64,000 nt of DNA from a virus. The stretch spans positions 1 to 64,000 of IMG/VR virus record IMGVR_UViG_3300010397_000002; one strand, written 5' to 3'. This document shows, in pieces, positions 56,649-63,896 of the stretch (the stretch's first letter is position 1; every line of letters starts with the position of its first letter). A model generated the notes under the pieces. It saw only the letters and a list, made by a program, of their open reading frames with translations. It was not told where the DNA came from and ran no database searches. Both the position numbers and the translations under genes were made by a program.

Positions 56649-57193
56649 AATTTTCTTAGTATAACGAAGAAACTATAGCAATTAGGACGTAAATCCATTC
56701 CCGAATCAATTAATTCAAAAATCTTCGGCAAGTGATTTCCTTTGAAGTCTTTCCCTTCTCCGCAGAAGGCGCGTTTAATCCAAAACATGAATGGTTCATA
56801 TTTCATATCTACCATGTGTTCAGGATTCTCTTTATTGTCGTAGTGGTCTCCGTCTGGAAGATAGAGTATCATGTGTCCTCCTGGCTTCAACATCATTTCC
56901 CACATCTTAATAGTACCATGTTGATCAGGCATATGCTCCAAAAAATGACTAGAGTATATGGTGTCAAATACATTTATAAAATGATTATCTTTTCTATGCA
57001 TTCTAACCTTCTCCCAAATATCTTCATGTTCACACACAACATCAACACCGGGTAGTAATCTGCCATCAACCCCTGTGGCCTCTGGAGTAATCTTGTGATC
57101 ACCAGACCCAATATCTAAAATGTCTCCAGTAATATACTGCATCACTTGCGGTAGGTCTAGAACCTTATCTGTCTCCGATCTATAATCCCTCAT
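56645..57193 (-). CDS. Class I SAM methyltransferase (Methyltransf_11-like)
   Basis: A 182-residue enzyme: DILDIGSGDHKITPEATGVD as motif I, VFDTIYSSHFLEHMPDQHGT as motif IV with the typical H-x-L-E-H, and MMLKPGGHMILYLPDGD as the following strand. It could methylate a sugar or lipid-linked glycan; the substrate is inferred from the block. Confidence 0.75.
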   Translation of the reverse strand: MRDYRSETDKVLDLPQVMQYITGDILDIGSGDHKITPEATGVDGRLLPGVDVVCEHEDIWEKVRMHRKDNHFINVFDTIYSSHFLEHMPDQHGTIKMWEMMLKPGGHMILYLPDGDHYDNKENPEHMVDMKYEPFMFWIKRAFCGEGKDFKGNHLPKIFELIDSGMDLRPNCYSFFVILRKL

Positions 57194-57501
57194 TTTTCAT
57201 TTTCTTTACGTAATTCTATTCCCCTCTTAATTAAGAGTTCGCCTATTTGAATAGCTTGTACAGAGGTAAATCCTATCCAATGGACTTGTTTACCAAAATC
57301 AATAACTACAGTTCCGTTTGTCTTAGTAATACCTATTGCAATTTCGCCCTCATCATTAGCGTTTAGTTTGCCATTAGGAAAACTTCCTGTTGGTCCTAAT
57401 ACGTCAGATATAGTTCCCTCTTTTTGTTTTATGAATTGTTTCATAAAATCAGAATCAAAAGGTTCTTGCTTGTAAAATGGTTGGTCTCCGTGATGTGCCA
57501 T
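57190..57501 (-). CDS. Small protein, unknown (103 aa)
   Basis: A protein with disordered N-terminus (MAHHGDQPFYKQEPFDSDFM) and a beta-alpha C-terminus (GEIAIGITKTNGTVVIDFGK, AIQIGELLIKRGIELRK). Coupled to the methyltransferase gene. Function unknown. Confidence 0.5.
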   Translation of the reverse strand: MAHHGDQPFYKQEPFDSDFMKQFIKQKEGTISDVLGPTGSFPNGKLNANDEGEIAIGITKTNGTVVIDFGKQVHWIGFTSVQAIQIGELLIKRGIELRKENEK

Positions 57502-57506
57502 AACTT

Positions 57507-58898
57507 TTATTTTTTCCTGTTATATAAAATTACTTCTAATTTATTAATTACTGATTCAGTTGTATGCGTAATACAAGGAGGAGTTGCTTCCTGAACTTCA
57601 CATCCAACACCCTCAACACTGATCACGGAGTGATAGCACCCATCTTTTTTGATCGGGCATTCATTCTGGATGACATGGATGTTGCTTAGATCAGCATACC
57701 GTAGCTTAGCATCAACGCTGCCGAAGAAAATGATTGACTCTACGTTAAGACCAACTGATATTTGCGCCACGCCGCTATCAATACCGATGAAATAATCTGC
57801 ACCATTCAATAAATATAGCATTGAACTTTTATTATGTGCAACCCATCTCAGCCCTACTTTCTTTGATCCATTACCAACGCACAAAATATCATAACCATAA
57901 GCTTTAAACAAATTAGCCACCTCGTACCAATCCACCCCATGCACATTCCTATGATCCATCGCTGTGTCATCAATATGAAACACCACGTATTTCTCAAATA
58001 TTTTCGGCGCGGGGAAATTAAGCTTTGGATTTTTCAGTACACCATCAGTGATCCCGCACACTTCGTAATAAGACTTCAATACCAATTGCTTTGGATTAAC
58101 CTCATAGGCCATGTCCAGGTTAATGGTCTTAGCCTTAATGCCAGGATATTGCTGTACATGAAAGACAGGATAATGATGATGATCAAATAGACTGAAGAAC
58201 TCCGGCATCACGTCGATAATAACTCGATATCCATGATCGTTGAACCATGACATCACAGGCTCCATCATAATAATGTCACCCATGGCCGCTGTACGCTTCA
58301 GGATGATTGGTTCTTTGTAAGGAGGATGGAATTTACCGTGAAAGCCGAACGTGGGCTGCATGGGCTCATGGCATTCATAGGCGAATTGATGTGCAAGTTC
58401 CTCGGGAGCGAATTTTAATCCATCAAGCTCAAGAAGATTGCGATATAATCTACAAATTATTTCATCTTCAGGATGGTATGCCTCTGGTTCAGAAAGGACG
58501 TCGGACTGCATTAATCTTTTAGATCTCAAAGAGAACCCACCATTCCCAACATTCCTCCCATCCTTATAAAACCAAGGAGCGCCAATATAATCGTACTCTA
58601 AAAATTCATCCGTCCACACAGATCCATCGAGTACGTATCCATCGTTTTGAATTATAAGAACGTGAGATGTTATGATATATCTCCACAATTCCTTAACAAT
58701 AAATTTGGAATACTCCTCTTTAGAATTTATTCTTGGAATAACAATTGTTTCGAAGTTATCTGCTTTTAAAGGCTGATCGGTGAAGAAAATTACGCTATGC
58801 GGTGTTATTTGCTCAAGCGTTCGTGTGATTGCCATTATAGCTTCACCGTAGTTTACACAGTCGACGATGATGATGGTTACATTTGGAAGGTGCTTCAT
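57507..58898 (-). CDS. Fusion: DUF5672-like domain plus GT9 (heptosyltransferase-like) domain
   Basis: A 463-residue protein with two parts. Residues 5-185 match DUF5672-type glycosyltransferase-like domains: VTIIIVDCVNYGEAIMAITR, EYDYIGAPWFYKDGR and NVGNGGFSLRSKRL. Residues 210-460 look like GT9: TAAMGDIIMMEPVMSWFNDH (first Rossmann motif), YVVFHIDDTAMDHRNVHGVD and NGADYFIGIDSGVAQISVGL, the conserved D-S-G region of ADP-heptose heptosyltransferases. The phage also encodes ADP-heptose synthesis, so the donor is probably ADP-heptose. The acceptor is not known. Confidence 0.7.
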   Translation of the reverse strand: MKHLPNVTIIIVDCVNYGEAIMAITRTLEQITPHSVIFFTDQPLKADNFETIVIPRINSKEEYSKFIVKELWRYIITSHVLIIQNDGYVLDGSVWTDEFLEYDYIGAPWFYKDGRNVGNGGFSLRSKRLMQSDVLSEPEAYHPEDEIICRLYRNLLELDGLKFAPEELAHQFAYECHEPMQPTFGFHGKFHPPYKEPIILKRTAAMGDIIMMEPVMSWFNDHGYRVIIDVMPEFFSLFDHHHYPVFHVQQYPGIKAKTINLDMAYEVNPKQLVLKSYYEVCGITDGVLKNPKLNFPAPKIFEKYVVFHIDDTAMDHRNVHGVDWYEVANLFKAYGYDILCVGNGSKKVGLRWVAHNKSSMLYLLNGADYFIGIDSGVAQISVGLNVESIIFFGSVDAKLRYADLSNIHVIQNECPIKKDGCYHSVISVEGVGCEVQEATPPCITHTTESVINKLEVILYNRKK

Positions 58899-59113
58899 TT
58901 ATAAAGGATAGCTCGTGGAATATTATTTATATTAGAATATTTGACTTTTCTTCTTACAATTTTCCCCTCGATCATATCATCCTCCAAAATTTTCATATTC
59001 CCGCATTTACATATAAAAATTGTGTGTAATAAGAGATATGGACCATGATGATCTTGTGGAGATTTATTTGTTAATTTCCTGAAATGAATGCCTAATTTAC
59101 AAAGAATGCTCAT
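58895..59113 (-). CDS. Small Cys protein, unknown (72 aa)
   Basis: A protein starting MSILCKLGIHFRKLTNKSP with a later IFICKCGN; the C-x-C-G and early Cys/His could bind a metal. Coupled to the GT gene start. Function unknown. Confidence 0.5.
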   Translation of the reverse strand: MSILCKLGIHFRKLTNKSPQDHHGPYLLLHTIFICKCGNMKILEDDMIEGKIVRRKVKYSNINNIPRAILYK

Positions 59114-59115
59114 TT

Positions 59116-59421
59116 TTAATTATTCAAATGAGGGTAATAAAATCTTAATCTTTGATATTCGTCCATTTGATCTCCATCAAGTTTACTTAATTCTGGATAC
59201 ACATTTCCAGATATATATAATGAATAGCACACGTACAAAAACATCTCTAACTCTTCTTCCTTGATCATGACTTGACCTTCATCTAAAGTATAAGACTCAG
59301 AAACGCTTGTTAGATACCATTTTAAATCCTTACGATTTTGCACTCTAACCGATGTTGAAATAGTTATTTGTTGTCCCTCTTTATTAATCTTAAGTTTTGG
59401 GTATATGTAATTTTTATACAT
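59116..59421 (-). CDS. Small protein, unknown (101 aa)
   Basis: A beta-rich N-terminus (IYPKLKINKEGQQITISTSV) and a helical C-terminus (KEEELEMFLYVCYSLYIS). Function unknown. Confidence 0.5.
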   Translation of the reverse strand: MYKNYIYPKLKINKEGQQITISTSVRVQNRKDLKWYLTSVSESYTLDEGQVMIKEEELEMFLYVCYSLYISGNVYPELSKLDGDQMDEYQRLRFYYPHLNN

Positions 59422-59426
59422 GTTTT

Positions 59427-59810
59427 TTATTTTAATAGTTCTGGATTTTGATGGATGTTACCGATTACCTCTTTATTATTTACGTGAATCCATCCATTAG
59501 ATATACTTCCACATTCACGATCCGTTTTTAAATCAAATATCATAAATCTAGCTTCTGAATCAACCCATTTAACTATATGCCTACATGGTGATCCGTCTGA
59601 ATAAAGTGACTGTATAATATCTGAATCATAAATTTCTACTCGGTTTTTATCTTTAAGTCCGGTATACTGCATAAAAATAATATTGTCTTGCCAAGTGCGT
59701 TCAATAAGATGACTTCCATCATTAGGCTGTATGAATGTAGATATTTCTTGAAGGGTAAAAGTCTTATTCATCCCAGTGATGCCAAACGTTCTAAATTTTA
59801 ATTCCCTCAT
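59427..59810 (-). CDS. YopX-family protein
   Basis: A 127-residue protein beginning RELKFRTFGI and containing IIFMQYTGLKDKNRVEIYDS, SDIIQ and IVKWVDSEARFMI, ending EVIGNIHQNPELL. This is the YopX domain order (xxxKFRxW..MxYTGLxDKNGxxIYEGDI) widespread in phages. The function of YopX is unknown. It overlaps the GroES-like gene upstream. Confidence 0.85.
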   Translation of the reverse strand: MRELKFRTFGITGMNKTFTLQEISTFIQPNDGSHLIERTWQDNIIFMQYTGLKDKNRVEIYDSDIIQSLYSDGSPCRHIVKWVDSEARFMIFDLKTDRECGSISNGWIHVNNKEVIGNIHQNPELLK

Positions 59811-60241
59811 TTCACTTCCCCAAAACAGTCCGCAAATCTCATGATCAAATACTTTACCTCATCAATAGTGAAGTCAGTACCGGCGTAGCTGCCGTAAGCA
59901 ATCTTCTGTCCTATATGCAAAGGCAATGCCTTTTCTTTACCTGGGCCGAAAGCAACTACAGTTCCAATCTTTGGCTTCTCTTTATTAATCAGTTCTTCAG
60001 GCTTGTACAAGCCACCCTTTGTCATGGTCTCAACAGGATCAGGATAAACAAGAATGCGATCCTCGTAGGGAGCGAACTTCTCCGTCATGAAGTCTACAGC
60101 GTTTTTCTTTTCTGTACTTTCCTGATGCCTTTTTGATAAGAACTCAGTTTTGTCCTGCATTTCTTTCTGCGACATCTGCTTCACCGCTTCTCTTTCTTCG
60201 TCAGTGAGTTTTGTGCCGGGCATTAAATACGTTTTTTGCAT
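59807..60241 (-). CDS. GroES-like co-chaperonin
   Basis: A 144-residue protein. The first 55 residues are charged helix; the rest is a GroES fold: FAPYEDRILVYPDPVETMTK, GTVVAFGPGKEKALPLHIG, QKIAYGSYAGTDFTIDEVKY. The region after ETMTKGGLYKPEE is the likely mobile loop that meets GroEL. Phage GroES analogues (as T4 gp31) help fold capsid protein. It is larger than host GroES (about 95 aa). No GroEL in the window. Confidence 0.8.
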   Translation of the reverse strand: MQKTYLMPGTKLTDEEREAVKQMSQKEMQDKTEFLSKRHQESTEKKNAVDFMTEKFAPYEDRILVYPDPVETMTKGGLYKPEELINKEKPKIGTVVAFGPGKEKALPLHIGQKIAYGSYAGTDFTIDEVKYLIMRFADCFGEVK

Positions 60242-60244
60242 AGG

Positions 60245-60613
60245 TTATTTTTGATTGATTGTTAATTCTTCTCCAGTTAATGCGTAAAAAAGATTCTGTA
60301 ATTGATGCACATAATAAATTCGTTCTGCTATCAGGGCTTTTAATACATAATTGAACATTGTATAGCTACCGCTTAAGTCACGCCATTGAAGATTCATTCT
60401 TGCGTCTCCATTTGGATATTTTTCATAAGATTTACATTCCTCATTCCATATCCAGCCAAACTTTATCAACCATTCTTCATTTAATGGAATGGGTTTTGGT
60501 TTTAAATAATCTGCAACCTGTTCAATAATTTCAAAATCTACAGCACTAACTTGAAAAATATCACCTGATAGATATTGAATATAATTTCCGAGCATTAATT
60601 CTGAGGCTTTCAT
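60245..60613 (-). CDS. Conserved-looking Bacteroidetes phage protein (122 aa)
   Basis: A protein with MLGNYIQYLSGDIFQVSAVD, PKPIPLNEEWLIKFGWIWNE and a C-terminus RIYYVHQLQNLFYALTGEEL. This layout (xxGNYVxx, PIPLxEEWLLKFGF, YVHQLQNLYFALTGEEL) is very frequent in Bacteroidetes phages and prophages, and supports the host call. Function unknown. Confidence 0.75.
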   Translation of the reverse strand: MKASELMLGNYIQYLSGDIFQVSAVDFEIIEQVADYLKPKPIPLNEEWLIKFGWIWNEECKSYEKYPNGDARMNLQWRDLSGSYTMFNYVLKALIAERIYYVHQLQNLFYALTGEELTINQK

Positions 60614-61470
60614 TCTCCCATCAATTTATTAACCCAATACTCAAACAACTCCGTCACTCGAAAATAATAACCACCATCCCCACAAGGATGCACATTTGGA
60701 GCAAAGTCACAAACCTCTAATAATCTAGGTACTTTCATTGCCTCGGCAATCGCGAAGCACATGGATTGGTTGCCTATGAAAAGCTTACAGGAGTTGATGG
60801 CAACGGCCAGTTCATAAAAATCTTTTACTTCAAGTAGTGGTAATTCGAGGTTCCAGTCATGTTTGAAAGTCTCGTATTCCTCTTTAGTACCGGTAAATAT
60901 TAATTTCTCTTCGTATTTTTTGAGATGGAAATAATCGATCCAGTGGCATTGGTAACGTGAGGTACGGTTGATGAGAATTTTACCTCTAAGTTTTATTATT
61001 AATGGATTCTCGGGATAATAATCAGGATCAAGACTTGTAATATCTTTCCTTTCCAATTCAATCCAATGCTTCCAATACTCCGGCCTCATCTCAGCAAACA
61101 CCATTGGCAACCAAGTGACAATATTCCCATAAGGCATGTGAGACTTGACCTGGCGAAGCATATCCAAATCCACCATCACCTTCTCCCCTTTCCACTCATT
61201 AAAAGACTCTACATAAGGCTGCGCTTCGATCAGCGGCTTCAGCATATCAAAGGCGTACCGATTCATCATGCTATTACCATAAGGATGGTTAGCGCCATCG
61301 TACAGGCGCCCTTGCTGGTCCAGCCATTGGTAGATTACAGCCTTTTGGCCGTAGGTATCGCAGTAACTTTTAATGCCCGCAAGCGCATAAATAAGGTCTC
61401 CGGCAAAGCACCCGTGCTTAAATAGTAATTTATTCTCCAAATTTGTATCTTTAAACCTGTTAATTAACAA
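60610..61470 (-). CDS. GT9-like glycosyltransferase
   Basis: A 286-residue protein with HGCFAGDLIYALAGIKSYCD at the N-terminus (GT9-type first motif), and C-terminal FYELAVAINSCKLFIGNQSM with CFAIAEAMKVPRLLEVCDF, the donor-binding region in ADP-heptose transferases. No ATG fits the start; TTG at 61470 or TTG at 61440 is likely. First gene of the glycosylation block and divergent from the plus gene at 61487. It may transfer heptose made by the phage pathway. Confidence 0.6.
   Translation of the reverse strand: MLINRFKDTNLENKLLFKHGCFAGDLIYALAGIKSYCDTYGQKAVIYQWLDQQGRLYDGANHPYGNSMMNRYAFDMLKPLIEAQPYVESFNEWKGEKVMVDLDMLRQVKSHMPYGNIVTWLPMVFAEMRPEYWKHWIELERKDITSLDPDYYPENPLIIKLRGKILINRTSRYQCHWIDYFHLKKYEEKLIFTGTKEEYETFKHDWNLELPLLEVKDFYELAVAINSCKLFIGNQSMCFAIAEAMKVPRLLEVCDFAPNVHPCGDGGYYFRVTELFEYWVNKLMGE
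61446..61453 (+). promoter_or_regulatory. -7 box for gene at 61487
   Basis: TATCTTTA (one mismatch from TAnnTTTG) with a start expected near 61460. No -33 box is clear at the usual distance. Confidence 0.35.
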
Positions 61471-61486
61471 TTAAACTAATTATACC

Positions 61487-61726
61487 ATGGCTACCAACAT
61501 TTTAATCGACGTGTACGAATTCAGCACCGGTATGGAGTTGAACCAAAAATACACTCAACCATTTGTGGCTGCTGAGATTACGTATCAACCAGCCAGTATT
61601 TACAATTTCAAGAACGTTTATTTTACCGGCGTTCGGTCTAAAATCACGTCCAAATTTGGCGGCATTCTGAAAGACTACTATGTAGCTCAGACTCCAGCAC
61701 AGATCAAAACGCTCTTAGACGCCTAA
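61487..61726 (+). CDS. Small protein, unknown (79 aa)
   Basis: A beta-rich protein (ATNILIDVYEFSTGMELNQK, NVYFTGVRSKITSKFGGILK) with its own promoter-like box and a terminator directly after it. It seems to be a single-gene transcript, which would fit a strongly expressed small virion or regulatory protein. Function unknown. Confidence 0.55.
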   Translation: MATNILIDVYEFSTGMELNQKYTQPFVAAEITYQPASIYNFKNVYFTGVRSKITSKFGGILKDYYVAQTPAQIKTLLDA

Positions 61727-61730
61727 TTTA

Positions 61731-61758
61731 AAGCCCTTCGATTTACTTCGTTGGGCTT
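61731..61758 (+). terminator. Rho-independent terminator
   Basis: AAAGCCC (61731-61737), loop, GGGCTTT (61753-61759 region) followed by GCTTTGCC. A seven-base perfect stem right after the gene at 61487. Confidence 0.6.
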
Positions 61759-61799
61759 TGCTTTGCCTAAATATTTATCAAATATAACATTTTTTTTAA

Positions 61800-61824
61800 A
61801 TAGTCATATTTATCACTATTTTTG
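61800..61824 (+). promoter_or_regulatory. Promoter with 20-bp palindromic element (GroES tandem gene)
   Basis: ATAGTCATATTTATCACTAT at 61800-61819 and an exact -7 box TATTTTTG at 61817-61824, offset 17 as in other copies. The ATG at 61829 lies where transcription should start. Confidence 0.7.
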
Positions 61825-61828
61825 TTTT

Positions 61829-62623
61829 ATGATTTCCATCCTCCAAGACTATTTCACCGTATCCATCGAATCCCGTTACAACGAGACTAAATCCAAATCA
61901 GGCATTATCCTGGTAAATACTGCATGGATTGACGATACGGAGATGGACCGCAATGAACATAAAAGAATTTATGGTACTGTGCTGGCCGTACCTGAGGTGT
62001 TCTCTGATACTCCCTACCGTGCTATTGATGATGGAATGCCAGCGTATCACAAGTATGTAGGACATGACGATATTGTAGATAAGATCAACCGAGGATACAC
62101 AAACCACAACGACAAATCTTACTACCCGAGCACATTTGAGCGATACACCGTGGTGACCATGGAGGATATTGCCAAGAACATTGATATTAAAGTTGGCGAT
62201 AAGATTTATTTCTTACCTCAGTGTACAGAAGATGAGCACATGATGGAGAAGAAAAAAGGAGAGGAGATTTACCGGATTAATGTCAGTGAGATAATTTGTG
62301 TGGTTAGAACTATGATTCTTACTGATCGCACAAATAGCATTGAGGTTGGTTTTGAGAGAAGAATCATCATGCAAGGCGAATGGGTACTCATCAAACCAAA
62401 CACCGAATCATGGTCAGAGATCACCACCAAATCAGGCATTATTATGAAGCCACTACCAACGGCTAAATGGCTTGAGGGAATTGTGGCGCACAGCAGGCAT
62501 AAGCATTTAAAAGTTGGCGCTAAAATAGTTTATCTGCCTAATGCTGACTGTCCAGTGAAGATTGAGGATGAAGATTATTATGTGATGCCTGCGCAGGATA
62601 TAATTGGGGAATTAAAGTCATGA
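61829..62623 (+). CDS. Tandem GroES-like protein
   Basis: From ATG 61829 (MISILQDYFTVSIESRYNET) this is a 264-residue protein with two GroES-like barrels. The first has SKSGIILVNTAWIDDTEM, YGTVLAVPEVFSD and KVGDKIYFLPQ. The second, from about residue 170, has MQGEWVLIKPNTESWSEITT, KSGIIMKPLPTAKWLEGIVA and KVGAKIVYLPNADC. A start at 61751 would begin upstream of the promoter. It may act as a co-chaperonin ring with linked subunits, working with host GroEL. Confidence 0.7.
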   Translation: MISILQDYFTVSIESRYNETKSKSGIILVNTAWIDDTEMDRNEHKRIYGTVLAVPEVFSDTPYRAIDDGMPAYHKYVGHDDIVDKINRGYTNHNDKSYYPSTFERYTVVTMEDIAKNIDIKVGDKIYFLPQCTEDEHMMEKKKGEEIYRINVSEIICVVRTMILTDRTNSIEVGFERRIIMQGEWVLIKPNTESWSEITTKSGIIMKPLPTAKWLEGIVAHSRHKHLKVGAKIVYLPNADCPVKIEDEDYYVMPAQDIIGELKS

Positions 62624-62667
62624 GCGCGAGTCCATCCAATAAAAAAGCTTAACAAACAATAAAATAT

Positions 62668-63522
62668 ATGATAGGTATTTATCACAACCGTGATCTTGAC
62701 GGATTCGCATCTGGGGCGATAATAAAGAAAAAATATCCTGATGCGAAAATGATTGGATATGATTATGGGCAACCACTTCAATTAGAAGCTAATGGTGATT
62801 CCGTTATTATGGCTGACGTATCATTGCCCATGAAGACAATGTTAAAAATAGCCCAAATGGCTAATTATAATTTTACTTGGATCGATCATCATATCTCTGC
62901 AATGAATGATTATGAATTATTTGTTGGTAATGGTGAGTCTTTCTGTACGGCCATTTTGGATTCTAAAATATCAGCATGCGAAGGCACTTGGAAACACCTT
63001 TTCCCTAATGAAGGTATCCCAAAAGGAATCCAATTACTCGGTGAATACGATACATGGAGAAATGGTGATATAGAAAAGTGGAACAATGAAATTCTTCCAT
63101 TCCAGTTCGGCATCCGAATGTACTGCAATTCACTTGATACTTTCCCAGATAATGTATTTTGGAATGAGGACTGGATTAGAAAAGTGATAGAAAAAGGCAA
63201 AACAATTCTTCAATACCAAGCACAAGTAAACGAATCAGCATGCAATAAGTCTGCTTTTGAGTTTAATTTTGAAGGACTCAAGGCAATTTGCTTAAACGGT
63301 GGTGGATTTAATTCCGATGTTTTTAAATCTGTCTATAATGAAGAGATACATGATATTATGATGCCATTTGTTTTTAATGGTAAGTTCTGGGTAATTAGTC
63401 TGTACACAACAAAGGATATTGATTGCTCAAATATTGCTAAAAAACATGGTGGAGGAGGTCATAAAAAAGCTGCCGGATTCCAAGTTTATGATATTAAGAC
63501 CATATTCACAAACATGAAATAA
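62668..63522 (+). CDS. DHH-family phosphoesterase
   Basis: A 284-residue protein: GIYHNRDLDGFASGAIIKKK (motif I Asp cluster), VIMADVSLPMKTM, FTWIDHHISAMND (the DHH motif, in I-D-H-H form), and the DHHA1-type C-terminus AKKHGGGGHKKAAGFQVYD. Enzymes with this plan include NrnA nanoRNases and cyclic-dinucleotide phosphodiesterases. In a phage it could degrade short RNAs, recycle nucleotides or destroy a cyclic-nucleotide defence signal; the sequence does not decide. A terminator follows. Confidence 0.8.
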   Translation: MIGIYHNRDLDGFASGAIIKKKYPDAKMIGYDYGQPLQLEANGDSVIMADVSLPMKTMLKIAQMANYNFTWIDHHISAMNDYELFVGNGESFCTAILDSKISACEGTWKHLFPNEGIPKGIQLLGEYDTWRNGDIEKWNNEILPFQFGIRMYCNSLDTFPDNVFWNEDWIRKVIEKGKTILQYQAQVNESACNKSAFEFNFEGLKAICLNGGGFNSDVFKSVYNEEIHDIMMPFVFNGKFWVISLYTTKDIDCSNIAKKHGGGGHKKAAGFQVYDIKTIFTNMK

Positions 63523-63526
63523 AAAA

Positions 63527-63548
63527 CCCCAGGAATAAATCCCTGGGG
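63527..63548 (+). terminator. Terminator after the DHH gene
   Basis: CCCCAGG, an eight-base loop and CCTGGGG followed by AAAAAGG; the upstream side is A-rich. Perfect seven-base GC stem; it may serve both strands, as the minus side has a T-run. Confidence 0.7.
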
Positions 63549-63602
63549 AAAAAGGCTTCAATCTTCGGAGTGCAACGTCGGAAGACGGATTTGATTACAA
63601 AA

Positions 63603-63896
63603 CTAATCAGTTTTTTCAACTTTCTCCACTTTTGTCTTTTCAGTGGTAGTTGTCGATGAAGATACCTTACCAGCCCTGAAATCTATCACCTGTTGTAAGG
63701 TTATAATTCCCATGCATAATAATGCGAACAGCAGCCAAGCGATAATAACATCAACCAATATTTTTTCATCACAAAATCGGAACGTTGCAATCATCGCTAC
63801 CATTACGCCAGCGAAAGCACTGAGCTTCCTGGCAGAAAAACCTTCCGTCTTACTGTTGTTATTAAAACTATTGTAGATGTCATCAATAAGTTTCAT
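63603..63896 (-). CDS. Holin-like membrane protein
   Basis: A 97-residue protein with a soluble N-terminus, two hydrophobic helices (residues 25-42 AFAGVMVAMIATFRFC and 46-70 VIIAWLLFALLCMGIITL) and a charged C-terminus (TTTTEKTKVEKVEKTD). Two helices and a charged tail are the class II holin layout, and similar proteins are found beside lysis genes in Bacteroidetes phages. It overlaps the next partial gene (ATGA). Confidence 0.55.
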   Translation of the reverse strand: MKLIDDIYNSFNNNSKTEGFSARKLSAFAGVMVAMIATFRFCDEKILVDVIIAWLLFALLCMGIITLQQVIDFRAGKVSSSTTTTEKTKVEKVEKTD

